A stretch of DNA of 64,000 nucleotides from the NCBI RefSeq assembly GCF_000208745.1, contig NC_030857.1, forward strand, positions 5,060,714-5,124,713, read 5' to 3'. This DNA comes from Theobroma cacao. Taxonomy: Eukaryota; Streptophyta; Magnoliopsida; Malvales; Malvaceae. Positions within the stretch are counted from its first letter, which is position 1. Each line of letters starts with the position of its first letter. The notes beneath the pieces were generated by a model. That model did no database searches. It was not told where the DNA came from and was given only the letters and a program-made list of their open reading frames with translations. Both the position numbers and the translations under genes were made by a program. Shown here one piece after another: positions 29,652 through 42,977 of the stretch.

Positions 29652-30477
29652 GGCATATGGTTTCGGCATATTCGCTTCCCTTCCATGCAAGAATTGGTAG
29701 AATATGCAATTTTGACAGGTGGTGTTTATGATTCCATGGGGTCAAGCACCACATCTGCTTCAGTAGTTTATTGGCTTAAGGCATTATGTTTCCCAGGTTA
29801 AAATATGTTTTTAGGCTCAAATCTAATATTAATTAAATGCAGATTGATTTGAGTCAAAAAAATATTTTTTATTACATTTTTTTAAAATCAATTGCAAAAA
29901 CAATTTAAAAGGTGTTTTAGGGTTGCAAAACACACTTTTTAATACGAAATGATCATAATATTTATTTTCATTTTTTTGAATTACAAAATTATTCTTTCAA
30001 TTATTTAAATATTTTGAATCTAAGCTAAAATTTTAGTACACCGAAAAAATTATAAAATGTTTAATTTTTAATTTGAGACAATTTTAATTTTTTAGAAAAA
30101 ATCTACAGATTGTTTTACTCGAGCATTTTAATAATTATTATTTATAATACTTTTTAATGACAATATTAAATACTCAAAAATTTCGAACCATATTTTTCCA
30201 TAATAATTGCTCATAACGCATTTTAAATGTATTTTTATCAACCACAACGATAATGCCAAATTAGTCTAAGTTTGAAAACTTTCGAAAGCTAAATGGATTG
30301 ACTTAAGTAGATATTGTTGGATTTGTCACCATGTCATTAGCTCAACACCATTTACTCTTTAGCCATAGCTTTTTCTTTCCTTCAATTTCAAGTATTTTAC
30401 TCACAAAATGAAGAAGAAATAAGTAAAAAAAATAATAATGAAGGGACTTTTCTTTTCATTAATTTTCACCAGCAACA

Positions 30478-30494
30478 CTCTCTCTCTCTCTCTC
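30478..30494 (+). repeat. (CT)n microsatellite
   Basis: About eight CT repeats lie in AT-rich DNA. Such runs are frequent in plant 5' leaders, but no gene was found next to it. Confidence 0.8.
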
Positions 30495-31224
30495 CTTTTT
30501 TCTTAAAAAAAAAAGAGTTTTTGTCTTCTTTTCATTTCCTAACAAGTAATAACTCTATCTATTTATTATAATAATCTTGAAATATCCAAATATTTTCGAT
30601 TCAAATGATAATATATTGAGTCAAATGTTGTTGAATATGGGGATTGGATTTTTTTTTTCTTCCAAACATTGATAATTATTAATTAGCTTTCAAGGCTGCG
30701 CAAAGCTCTTGCAGGCGATGATGATTAAGTATATTAATATATTAATTTTGTGATTAGTTCCTCTGACCTGACCGTTTCTTGCTTTAATCAGTCAATGTTA
30801 TGATGCTTTACTTAATTATAATTAGTCCAAAAAAGGAAAAAAAAAACCAAACAAATGTGTCTGCTAAAAGAACGAAAAAGAGGGGTTACTGACAGAGTAG
30901 ACTTGTTCTGCCGTTAAGTTTTTAAGAAGAAAGAGATGCAAAGTAGTGATACGAGATAGAATAAATATCGTATGATCTTAACCCTTTTGCTTTCTAAGCT
31001 TCGGGTGGGGGGAAAATGGAAACCAATATTTTTCACTTTAGTTGGTCTATTTAACATGGTTACAAAAGTGAGGCGTCCCATCCTCTGGCATGGAAGGAAT
31101 GTCATGTTTATGCATCATTGTTGATTAATAGGATGCCTCGGAAATATCCCAACTTAATTTTGTTTTGTCTTTTTCGTCGAGCACGCAATTTTCTTCCTAT
31201 TTCCTGGATCTAGAGAGGCATTCA

Positions 31225-31486
31225 GAGATGGTTCAATAATTTTAAAGTCTAAAATTAAATATTTAAATGAGATTTTTCTATTTTTTGAGATATAGAATTT
31301 TCAATTAAATTTTTGTAATCTTAATTTAAAAAGTGAGAGAATATATAAATATTTTATTAATTGTTTTAAAATTTATATATTTTTAATATAATTAATTATA
31401 TTATTATAAATTTATAAAATTTATGCAAAATTAAGATTCAAAGTCAAGACTTTTGTAATTTAATGTTATTATAACCGGCCCAGCAA
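31225..31486. mobile_element. Possible degenerate MITE of hAT type
   Basis: The left edge CAGAGATGGTTCAATAATTT and the inverted right edge (CTGGGCCGGTTATAATAACA on the minus strand) look like weakly matching terminal inverted repeats around a very AT-rich 260-bp body. The right edge resembles the CAGGGCCGG ends of hAT-type elements. No clear 8-bp target duplication is visible. Confidence 0.25.
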
Positions 31487-33232
31487 GCACCGTAGATATA
31501 TAAAATAATATTGTGTGTGCTATTTTTTTAATTTACACAAGATGCAAAATATTCATAAAATACTGACAATAAGTGGCCGCCATGCCCTGGCATCAAGTGG
31601 GAAGAAGGCTGGCATAGTAATCTCTTCGGCATGTACAGCTGCAAACAAAAGGGGTAGCTGGACCTGGCATGCGTATTTACTTCTCGGATTACGATGGCTT
31701 CTGTTTTTAACTTGTTATATAGAATAAGTTTCTTACAATTCAAACGAATAGAAAAGTCATAAGTTATGACCCTTCAACGAATAATCAAAAGTTTGAAACT
31801 ATCTTTCTTTTTTTTAAAGAACAATTAAGTTATAAGTATAATTAGAAATTTATAATTAAATTAAATTCATATTTAATGAGATCTGAACTTTACTTCTTTT
31901 TTTTTTTTATGTTAACAAACTACACATGATTTCACTTATCTTGTTTCATCTTCAAATTACGTTCATTAAAATGATATTTTTTGTTTTTAAAACAAACAAA
32001 AGCTTTTTTAATGACACATGCCTAATCATTTAACATCCAAGTAAGTAGAAACATGTTCAAATAATAAATCATGCATGCTAGAGGCAATAATATAACATGA
32101 TTTGGTCGGACTAATGACTCGACCGAATCAAATGTAATTTGAGTAAAACGATGTAATTCAACTGATTTATTGAGTCTATTAGTCTAAAAATTTTTGTCTA
32201 ATTAGTTTATTTGATTAGTTTTTAATTTTAAAATTTTCAAATAAAATCGACTAAAAAGCTGAATTAATATTATATTATATATTTTTTAAATTTTTATAAA
32301 ATTTTTGAATGTTAATTTAATGACTTATGTGAAAGGACATAATTATATGAGTGAAATGAAAAATTCTTTTATATGTTAAGATTATTTGTATATTTTATAA
32401 TTATGAATGGAGTTTATAAATTTCAATATTTTAATTTATAAAAGATAAAAGTGACAAAATTTTAATTATTTTGATAAAAAATTGAATCAATTAAACGAAT
32501 CTAATATTTGATCGGTTCATTTTTTTTTACATTTAATCAATTTTAATTAATTTGATCTCCAAATCCAACCGATAAATTACTTACCACTTAATATAACAAT
32601 GGTTGGAGAACCACCATAATTTGTTGTTTGAGTTTACAGAAGGAAGTGAAGACGACTGCTCTAAAGGAAAGAAAGTGGGGGCACAAAAGTTTTGGCCCAA
32701 CCGTAAGTGGGCCGCTTAATGGTTCAGATAGCTGTGTGTCAATCTCCTTATTGAATGGTTCACGCTCAACCACGTTTTCGGTTTCAGCCAAACAATTTTA
32801 GTTCTTAATTCCAAAAGCCGACACCGATATATGTAAATTTGGTACGATTTTATGTTAAATTTATTTCATTTGATTTTTTTATATAAAGTATAAGATTTAA
32901 TTATATTTGGTAATCAAAAGATATAATATATCCGTGTGACACTGAAGTGATTAAAGACAAATTTTTATTTTCTAATTTTTTCCCCTGAATAATGTTATAT
33001 ATAATTCTATTTTGTGATTATTATTAAAATTATTATTTATTACTTTCATTTCATACGATTTGTAATGAAATAAAGGAACAATCCAAATGTCAGATAACTG
33101 TTTCTTTTGTGAGCGTTCGAACTTCACAAGGTCTTGGGTAGGTGGTTTTTGGCTCCCTTATGAGCAGAAAATCTAAAGCCACAAAGTCCAGTAACTCTCG
33201 TTTCTCTTCTTTTTTGCCCTTTTGCATGCAAC

Positions 33233-33238
<6 letters not shown>

Positions 33239-33277
<39 letters not shown>

Positions 33278-33339
33278 TTACATTCATGGAAAAAACTAAT
33301 TTCTCAACATTGAAATTCTTCCTATATGGTAGTATNATT

Positions 33340-33382
<43 letters not shown>

Positions 33383-33437
33383 CATTCATGGAAAAAACTA
33401 ATTTCTCAACATTGAAATTCTTCCTATATGGTAGTAT
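33239..33437. repeat. (TA)n tracts with a 60-bp exact duplication around a single N
   Basis: TA runs at 33239-33273 and 33343-33379 flank an ambiguous base at 33336. The 60 bases at 33276-33335, just left of the N, are repeated without change at 33378-33437. An exact duplicate beside a single N and between TA runs is most simply a false duplication made when two contig ends were joined. Confidence 0.85.
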
Positions 33438-33704
33438 GAAAAAGAAAAGGAAAAACAATTTTTGGTATACATTTTTGAGCTATCAATTCCCTTCTAGTAG
33501 CTGTGTTACCTAATGAATAAATGGACTCTCAAGTGTCGCTGATCTTGCAAATTGTACATTTAAGAAAAATAAAAAGAGAAAAAAATTATGAAAAACAACC
33601 CTATTCAGAAGTATATTTAAAAAATAACTTTCAATATAAAGTTAATTATTTTTAATCAATTTTAATCTTGAGATGGCAAAAATACTTTTAAAATCATTTC
33701 AAAC

Positions 33705-35802
33705 TGTCGTAACGTGCAATTCCGAGAACCCGACCCCTAAACGCAAGTGAAAACTCACTAAAAATTAGGTTAAAATTAGGAGTCATCATCAATCTTTTTT
33801 TACTAGGTGCGATTGGTCACCTATTAACTCGATTCTAATCGATGAAGCCTTAAATTAGTTTTAAACCCACCGAAAAGAACTTTAAACTGGTCTACAATTT
33901 TCTAGATCTTGGCACAGGAGTACGATTACGCCTGGAGAAGGATTAGCACCCCTGGAACGCCGGTTCCATGAACGGTACCATTTTTAAATTATTCTATTAG
34001 GTTTTAATTGTTAATTTTACTATATTTTCTTAGTTATTATTATCTTATTTTATCTCCTATTTAACCTAAAATTGAATACAAATGTAAAGTAAGATGAAAT
34101 GCATGGCGTGGGATAAAAATATGTCGAACGAATAACTTTTTATCAAGAACGTTCTCTCGAATCCGCCCATCATACTGGTGGGACCCGAGATGTTCTCTCA
34201 CCTAAGGAATTATTCGAGAAATTCGCCTTCGCAAATTCGACGAATAAATCCCATCATCGGAGTCATCGTACGTTTTCTTTTAAAATAGCATTTTCATGTA
34301 TATTGAACATAATTCGGGCAAAAGCCTTTTATTAAAGATGTTTCTCGAGCCCTCCCATCATGCTGGTGGGACCCGAGGTATCTTTTCACCTAGAGAATTA
34401 TCCGAGAAATACCCGCCTTCGCAAGATCCTTGAAAAGTCCCATCATCGGGGCTTAAACTCGAAAACAGAAATATTTATATACAATGATATGCATGATGCA
34501 ACATATATATGCTAGGCTAATGCAATTATCTATATATTTTCTTTTTTTGTCATTTTTTATTATTTAATTATTATTTTATTTTATTTTTTTATCATGTTTT
34601 CTATTTTATGTCTAATTATTATTTTTTATACCTTACATTTTTTATTCTAAATTTCTCTTATATTTTCCTTTTATAATTAGATAAATTATTTATGATTCCA
34701 TGTTATTTTTAGCAAACAAGAATTTTATTATTTTTTTACTATTTTTTATTTTTATATTATTTATTATATATTTTTTATATTTCGATTGTTATATTATTAT
34801 TATTATTATTTGTAAGCAATCTTTTATTCAAATCTAATGCCTAAAATTTTACATCTATGTTTATATTGAATTCTATTTTGTTCTTTCCACTTTTTATCTT
34901 TTTTTTTTCTTACTTAACATTTTTATTAATCTATAGTTTGTACCATTAAATATTTAATGTTTAATTTCTAAACTACTTATTTATTTGGAATTTCCTTATT
35001 GATGATTTATACTATTTGTCTATTTATTTAATGTCATGGATATTAACATTTCATAAATTTATATATATACATATTTGAATTATTGTTATTATCATTTTAT
35101 TTTTTATTTATTATTTGATATTTTGAATTATTTTTCTATTTATTATTTTTATTATTATTACTATTATTATTATTTTGAAGATTTTGTGTTGTGAATTTTT
35201 TATAAAAAATTTCGGGATCTCAAAGTCAAGACCCTCCCATCGTACTGGTGGAGCCTTAATTTGAATTGCGAACCTAGGGAATATGGGTCCGGGATTGCGA
35301 CTTCTCACGTCCCGACCGATTATCCCATCCTCGGTATTAATTATTTTATTTATATTAATAATTTTTTATTTTTTCATTTTCATTCTCTCTTCATTTATAT
35401 CCCTCTCCATTTTATATAAAGCTATCTATTTCAATTAATTTGATATCCACATATTTTATTCTATTACATTTTTATTTTATTTTTTTATTTTCCTAACTCA
35501 TTTTCATTCCTATAAATTCACATAATTATATATATTTATTCATTTTTTTCTATTTTCCGTTTTGGCATATATATTGTTAAACATTTTATTTTCATATTCT
35601 CCTATTTCTATGATTTTCTTTCTTAATATTCCTCATATTCATATTTATACCATTTTGTTATCATTAACATAACCTATATTTAAGAAAAATTCCTAAAATA
35701 AAATCAACCAATACAAATGCTTAATAGATTAAAGGTTTAAAATAAACTTACCCAAAGCTTAAACCCAGTCAAGCCCAAAGAAGACCGGTCCAGCAAAAGC
35801 CT
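33705..35802. mobile_element. LTR-retrotransposon end, Ogre/Tat-like, truncated by the assembly gap
   Basis: The segment starts with TGTCGTAACGTGCAATTCCG and contains GAGTCATCATCAATC, AGGTGCGATTGGTCACCT and GAAGGATTAGCACCCCTG, phrases typical of LTRs of large plant Gypsy elements. Two diverged internal units at 34151-34260 and 34341-34449, offset about 190, share CCCATCAT(A/G)CTGGTGGGACCC and GCCTTCGCAA. A third, weaker unit lies at 35215-35335. Long T-rich runs separate them. The right end runs into the gap, so no second LTR, primer-binding site or coding region can be seen. The lineage is inferred from remembered LTR features. Confidence 0.6.
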
Positions 35803-36475
35803 NNNNNNNNNNNNNNNNNNNNNNNNNNNNNNNNNNNNNNNNNNNNNNNNNNNNNNNNNNNNNNNNNNNNNNNNNNNNNNNNNNNNNNNNNNNNNNNNNN
35901 NNNNNNNNNNNNNNNNNNNNNNNNNNNNNNNNNNNNNNNNNNNNNNNNNNNNNNNNNNNNNNNNNNNNNNNNNNNNNNNNNNNNNNNNNNNNNNNNNNNN
36001 NNNNNNNNNNNNNNNNNNNNNNNNNNNNNNNNNNNNNNNNNNNNNNNNNNNNNNNNNNNNNNNNNNNNNNNNNNNNNNNNNNNNNNNNNNNNNNNNNNNN
36101 NNNNNNNNNNNNNNNNNNNNNNNNNNNNNNNNNNNNNNNNNNNNNNNNNNNNNNNNNNNNNNNNNNNNNNNNNNNNNNNNNNNNNNNNNNNNNNNNNNNN
36201 NNNNNNNNNNNNNNNNNNNNNNNNNNNNNNNNNNNNNNNNNNNNNNNNNNNNNNNNNNNNNNNNNNNNNNNNNNNNNNNNNNNNNNNNNNNNNNNNNNNN
36301 NNNNNNNNNNNNNNNNNNNNNNNNNNNNNNNNNNNNNNNNNNNNNNNNNNNNNNNNNNNNNNNNNNNNNNNNNNNNNNNNNNNNNNNNNNNNNNNNNNNN
36401 NNNNNNNNNNNNNNNNNNNNNNNNNNNNNNNNNNNNNNNNNNNNNNNNNNNNNNNNNNNNNNNNNNNNNNNNNNN
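35803..36475. other. Assembly gap (673 N)
   Basis: An unbroken run of N. The true content and length are unknown; part of a retrotransposon is likely missing, given the LTR that ends at its left edge. Confidence 0.99.
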
Positions 36476-39400
36476 TTTTTTAATTAATTAATAATAATTT
36501 TTTGTTTATGATTTTTTCATAGTGTCTACACAAACAAATTAAATGCTTTCAAATTTTCTCTCTTACTATTTGTTTGCTTTACAGATGTTACATGTTAAGA
36601 TCAAAGCTTAAACACCATATATTATACAACAAAGTTTTTTCTTCTTATTATATTACATGTCAAGGCATGAATCACTTTATTATACACTAAGGCATGTTCT
36701 ACCAGACTTGAATCATTGAAAAAACTTTACACCTATAAACTCAAGAACTCGTTATTACTCACTATGCTATGTTTTTTAATTTGTAAATCGACGATGAGAT
36801 GACAAGTGATAGATAGAGAGAGGGTTTTATGAATGTAAATCAATAAATTCAATAATATGTTATTACTTTCTATGTCATGCTCTTTAATCATATGATGAAA
36901 TGACGAGAGATAGACAAAGAAATAAAATAATGGTAAAATTAAAAAAAAGTTGAATGACGAGAGAGAAATATGAAGAGTACAGTAGAATGGGGAGCAAAGC
37001 ATATGAATGGCAAGAAAGAAATTTTGAGAGTACTTAAATATAAAAAGATTCATTAAGATTTAAGAATGGTTTTATCTAAAAATCTTTTTTTTATTAAAAA
37101 ATTATTTTAAAAATATTATTATATTATTATAACTAAAAAAATCGTCAAAAAAAAAAAGCCAACGAATCTCCCCATTGATGATTGCAATCTTGTCTTCCAT
37201 AAAAGGGAACTTGTATTAAATGATCCAAGAAATGGATCCCTTTTTAATAATTAAGCTAATATCCCATAGTTACCCATGCAAATGGAATATGTGTGAGGAG
37301 TAGACAAGTCATCTCAAGGACTGTAAATTTTAGGAGTAATTGTGTCACGATTTTTGGCAAGGGTGAGTTGTCTGGTCTTAAACTTGGCAGTGTAAGGTAG
37401 CAGCAGATGTACCAGCGTTGCGGATTAGATGGATCGGGGGACCCGATGTCTGTCCGGAAGGAAGAAAGAGCATCTCACTATCTCGCGCTAAAAAAGGAAG
37501 ATCTGGTCCACTTCGCTGATTCAGTAGTACTTTTTTATCTTATATAAAATAAAAGAGACAATGGATCCAAATTTGACGGTGAAATTAAGTTTCCCCATCA
37601 AAAATTTTTGGGTCTTGAGTAGATATAATTTCGAATTTTTTTACTATATGATTATTTTTATGTAATATGTATCACATTATTCTATATAACTAAAGCTGAA
37701 TCTCGACACTGCTCTTACATTTTTTATTCCTTTAATGAAGGAGGGGTTATTATTAACCCAACTCAAGTGACAAAGCTAGGTATATAGGGTATAGGTGCTA
37801 ATGTTGCAGCAGATTGAGATGTTTTTGTGGTGATGATGTCAGACAAGGCCAATTTTCCCCCCAGTTTCTTCCTTGTTCCTTCTTATGTTTTTTGCATTCG
37901 GTTTTCCATTTCCTTTCTCTTTTAATTAACTGCAATAACCATTTTTTTTGTATTGTTGTGGTAATATCATTTGCTCCAAAGAGAGATTCTTTTTGTGGTA
38001 AGGAAAGATGTTATATTGAAAATAAGTAAAGCCAGATGTGTTGGAAGGTGACACAGAGAAAGATTAAAATCGTTCTTGAATTATTGAGTGTCTCCAATAA
38101 ATTGTCAGAACTCTTATATATAGATTGAGTAGGAACGATTGCTCAAGAGTAGTATGTGCATGTTGAAGAAACACATTACCTCCATCATGTATAGTGGATA
38201 GTGGATTTTCTAAATATTAAAGTCACTTATGTTATAGTAAATTGTCATAATATTCAGAATGTGTTACATAATTTTATTTAAACATATGAGAATTAGAAAA
38301 ATACTCGAACTTGAAGAAAATATAAAAAGAACAAAATTGTTAATTACCTTGAAATACGAGTCTTTAAGACAAACTCTTTAAAGTATTTTTAAAAGTGAAA
38401 TTAACTTGTAAATCTTATTTTTTGTCTTGAGTTATTTTCACATTTGTCTAGTGATGTAGCTTTTTTTACTTGTAGAGATAATAGTCAAGATAATTTGAAA
38501 CAACTTATTGATACTAAGAAATAATATATTAATAGTCAAAATCTAATATTAGGACTTCAAAACAATAAAATTGTCATTCTTATTGCCTTTTTTTCTGTTT
38601 CTTTTTATAACAAATTCACAATTTAAAGTAAAGGAGCTATTCTATTCTTTATTCACACTTTAATATATATTTTTAGTATTATTTTATTTACATATTAATT
38701 CTATCATTTTATCATTTTTTTGACACGAGTTTATTTATTTATTTTTATATATTAAATAGTCAAGTAAATTTTGTTCTGTCTAGCTAATATCATTAATATA
38801 TCAACATTTCAATCTTAACAAATCTTCTCTCAAAAAAAAAAGGTCCGATTTTACAAAATGGGCGTGGGAAATCGATTTAGGACACGTGCGGGTGGTAATT
38901 GAGAGGGAGGACTCGTACGAGGGAGCCAAAACTGAAAACACACATCTCAAGGAGGGGGGGGGGGGGGGGTGGCGCGGCTTGCGCCTTTCGGCTTTGGGAT
39001 AGTAAAGTACAGACACAGTAGAAAGAGAATACAAGATCCAAACACAGTCACATGTAATCATGTGACTAAACTAGGTTTATTGTCTTCGACTGTAACTCCA
39101 AATCTCACTCGTACTAAAGAAAGGAAAAGAAAATCTTGGTACTGCTACTATTTTACAAATTTTTTCTACGCTACAATACTGTTATTGATATCAAGATGAG
39201 GCCAATGCTCCATTCTTTTCTTTTCTTCTTTTTTTCTCCTTAAATGTTTACCTTAGTTAGTGATTCAGAATTCACGTAAGGAAAGTGATATCATTACAAC
39301 TGAATCATAAAAAAAAAAAAACAGATTAACCATTGTCATGTACAAAAAAAAAGTTATACTAATCATTTGATTAAGCAGATAAAAACAGAATAATGGTGGA

Positions 39401-40365
39401 TAAACACAGACCCACCACTAAATTGTGTGAACATTATGGTGAAAGAATGAGGAAAAAGAGAAAGAGAGCTGCATTATAGTCTCTTTTTTCTTTTGCAGGA
39501 TTAGTTGAATTATGAAACATTACTACTTGAAATGCCAGGATGTTGGCTGCGCATGAAGATTTAAGAAAGCTTCTTTATCCCAAGTCCCATGCCAGAATGT
39601 AATTAGCCTCGGCATATTCTTCTGTATAATTCTCAAATTCTATACAAGGAGTAGTGCTTCACTGTGGGCTCAAGGCATAGGCCATAGTTCTCGGAAAGTA
39701 ATGATTTTGAATCATGGGTGGAACAGAAGGCATTCAGGTAAAACACAGAAGGGGGGAATTAACTGGACAGATTGCAGCAAGGAGAGGTAAACCAGATGGA
39801 GTAAAAGCATGAAGATGAAAAGCTTAAAGCCCTTTGGTCTTTTTGCAGAGAGATGGACCATGGGGCAACACGAAAACCGTTTATTTTTTTGGGGGGGCAA
39901 CCACCGAAAAAATTATTCGAAAATGACCATTCAAATTGAAAAGCAAGGTACCATTAGCTTGCAAAGTGGGAGGCAGCCTGGCGTTGGTTGCCTAAGGAAG
40001 TGGCCCATCTTCCATAAAAATCCAAGTGGGCCAACTGGACAGGGTTCCATTTTCATCTTAGCGTAGTAAAAGGAAGATCTTTATCATGACGGTCTCACTC
40101 TCACCTTATCCTTTTATTTCAAAAGTTAAATGACAAATAGTAGCAGTTAAAATCAGATTATGAACTCTCTGTGATTGATGTTATCGGCAGAGTATATATA
40201 CTATACAAGGCAATCTTTAGATAATCAAGAAAATCAAAAGATGCAAACCACACAACTTCTAAGTTCACATTGAAACATAAGATATATTTCCATAGAAATA
40301 CATGGTTGCAAATTTAGAAGCATCTATGCAATAGAAAAGATAGGCAGCATGGAGGTAAGAGGAAG
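36476..40365. other. AT-rich intergenic region
   Basis: No gene is supported. A less AT-rich islet at about 37380-37510 contains a short perfect inverted repeat (ATCGGG/CCCGAT with a three-base loop at 37433-37447). Open frames at 36733-37053 (-), 37814-38029 (+), 38801-39061 (-) and 39809-40066 (+) show no known family. The right end should contain the 3' UTR of the FBW2-type gene. Confidence 0.45.
38954..38969 (+). repeat. Poly(G) run of 16
   Basis: Sixteen consecutive G bases lie in otherwise AT-rich DNA and are followed by TGGCGCGGCTTGCGCC. Such runs are prone to length errors in sequencing and assembly. Confidence 0.9.
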
Positions 40366-41689
40366 CTACGGAGATGGAGGCCAACCAAACATTCCAGCAT
40401 CCTCACCAATTCCTTCATAGAACCTTAGCTCAAGTTCCTCCAGCCTCCCCTCACCATGCCACATTCCGTCATAGATGTCATAATCATCATAGTCACCCAT
40501 TTCACCAGCCAGGAACTCCCAAGCCAAATACTCAGAACTATCAGAGTAGTCTGAGCAATCATCCCATTCGTCCATCTCGTAATAGTCCATGACGAGGGGC
40601 CCCAATATCTTCAATTTTGGGAACTTCTCCTTCAGGAACTGAGCATCAAGTTTCACATCCCAACAACCTCTTAAATCCAAAAAGTCAAGCTGGGGGCAGC
40701 TAGAAAGGATCTTCAGAACACTTCCTGTGCTGATACGATGATATGCCATCTCAAGGCGCTTGAGCCTAGGCATTGTAGCAGCGATGGCATTTGCCTCATC
40801 ATCCTGCGAGAGCTTGCCTGCTGTATCTATTGGATGCATGTTGCGGCACAGACTGACAAGCAGTTTGCAGTGCTTTCCAATGGCCTCTAAAGCACGTGCA
40901 CCAATTTTGCCACAGTAGCTCAAATCCAAAAAAGTGATTGTGGAAAGCCTTCCAGCAGTTTGTTCAACTATTGAATCACTCATTTCACCTCTTGGCAGTC
41001 GCAAAGCCCGAAGGGAACTTGCACTTGCAAAAGCAAGGAAAAAATATACCTTATCACTTAAAAGTGTCAATTGAACAATGATCCCCTAAAGGAGAGGGAA
41101 AGTGTGATCCTGTGTTTCTTAAAGATACTACAATTCTGTCGTTGGAAATCTTATCATGAATACTGAAATTGCTGTTCAAACTAGTAATGTGCAGTCAACC
41201 AAAAGAGAGAATTCATACTGTACGTAAACTGGATCATATTACTGTAATCCAACTCAACAAATCATGAAAGCAAACCACATATTTAAGAATTAATGGTAGA
41301 AAAAGTTCTCATAAATGATCCAGACTCGCTATACTACTGACAAATGCAATTACTGAAATGGGAAAGAACAGGCGAACTTACTTCTCTGTAATGAATGAGA
41401 AAACCGCATCATTCTGAAGGCCTGAAACACATAGCTTGCGGAGAGATCCACTGCTTCTTGTGATCAGCATTCGAAGCATCCGATCCAGATGGTCAGGCTG
41501 ACACCGATTGCTCCATTCTTCGATGTCTATCTCTTGCCAACAATAGGGACCTGTCACTGCCTTTCTCCAGGACTTGCAGACACTGGGAATCACTGTTAGT
41601 ACCTCTTGGAGGGACAGGTTCCTGAAGATTAGCCCCAGCGCATCAGGAATTAGTTCATCCCAACGCCGAAAATCACTTTGCTCTTCCAT
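40366..41689 (-). CDS. FBW2: F-box protein FBW2
   Basis: Two coding exons (41689-41382 and 41023-40366) join to 321 residues. The F-box is at about 10-50 (WDELIPDALGLIFRNLSLQE, then VCKSWRKAV), followed by GPYCWQEIDIEEWSNR and leucine-rich-repeat-like segments (LTFLDLSYCGKIGARALEAIGKHC-type text, then FLDLRGCWDV). The acidic tail ends PPSP. This matches Arabidopsis FBW2 as I recall it, an SCF subunit reported to promote turnover of ARGONAUTE1. The exon junction makes FITENASSLR. An upstream in-frame Met would start at 41731, but a CAG directly before 41689 looks like a splice acceptor, so a 5' UTR intron ending at the ATG is likely and the shorter start is chosen. Confidence 0.93.
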
Positions 41690-42916
41690 CTGATCTTCGT
41701 TCAGGTAATGAGGGGCAAAAGTGAAACACAATAAGAAACTTCAATAACTTAAAAAAAACGAAGAAAATGCAATTTCTATGTTATCTAGTTCATTGCATTA
41801 GGACCCTCTAAATAGACAAAATGAATCTGCATACAGAAACTTGATTAAAGATTGGACAAGCTTAAGTATGGTATTAATAATCACTTTCCATAAACCAATG
41901 GAGAAGGAATATCGATTATCACTAAAATCTAAGAAGACAGAGAAAGAAATTGGAAAGAAAAAAAAAAAAAAGATTTCACAATGACAGAACCAAATGCAGA
42001 GATAAACAGTGCTGTAAATGGAAGATTTAGAGAGTATACATGCTACCAAAATTAAAATAAAAAAAATAAAGTAACACAAAATTTCATCCACACTTTAAAG
42101 AAGAGAGAAATTGCTTTCCTAACGCGTTTAAAAACAGAAACAAAAGGAAAAAAATAATTTGGAGAAGAATACTGTACACACCAAGCAGTATATGAAACAA
42201 TTTTATAGATCCAAAAAGTCCAGAAAGAAAAAGGGAAAATTTCCTGCTAAAAGTTCAAAGGCATGTCAACCATGGTCACAGCCCAGAGAAAGTAAAGATA
42301 ATCAATTACAGAAGAATTGGTACATGCATACCAAGGAACAAATAACATGTACAAGAACAACTCGTCTGGAGGAGTTAAAACTAATGCTGGGTTGGTGAAA
42401 AAAGAGAGTAAATGAAACGAAAGATTTACTCTTTGGATTTGGGATCTAAGAAACAGCTCAGAAATGGTGTACTCTCATACTTGGGGAACCACATAAACAT
42501 GAAACACTAAACTCCAAGTATCAAAATTTCAGTTCTTTCGCTCAAGTTTTTCAAGAAACAAACAAAGAGGAACTGAAAAAAATGAAACAAAAGAAGATAA
42601 AATCAAAGGTGGGTTACCTAACTTACTTCACTTTCCCTTGCAAGGTCCTTTTGCCTTGCTTTGCAATTTGGATTATGCAAAAGAGACCCCAGTTTATCCG
42701 CCTCAAACCCCGGGTGAAAAAAGAGAGGAGAGAAACAGAGAAAAGAAGGAAAATAAAAGAAAGCAATAAAAACAAGTCCTATCTATCCACCTAACCACGG
42801 TATCAATGCAGCCAACAAAGAAGAAACAAGCAACCAAGAGTAAAAACAAAGTGATAAAAAAAGGAAAAGGGAAATACTAATACGTATATATGTGGTTAAA
42901 ACTCAGGAAAGCTGGG

Positions 42917-42968
<52 letters not shown>

Positions 42969-42977
42969 TNAGCTGGG

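Larger units (their letters stand above)
27850..33238. other. AT-rich, gene-poor stretch
   Basis: No gene is supported here. Notable items are a GGGTCGGCTTTAGGG phrase near 28813 that resembles plant hAT-type element ends, a GC-richer island at about 29530-29660 (see the G-box entry), a CT microsatellite at 30478-30494, and imperfectly palindromic GGTTC-type text near 32100-32580. The open frame at 29541-29801 starts in a low-complexity Gly/Pro run and has no family match. Confidence 0.45.

Noticed and set aside
29541..29801. Open frame of 86 residues in the GC-rich islet
   Set aside because: It starts in a Gly/Pro low-complexity run, shows no splice context and resembles no known protein.
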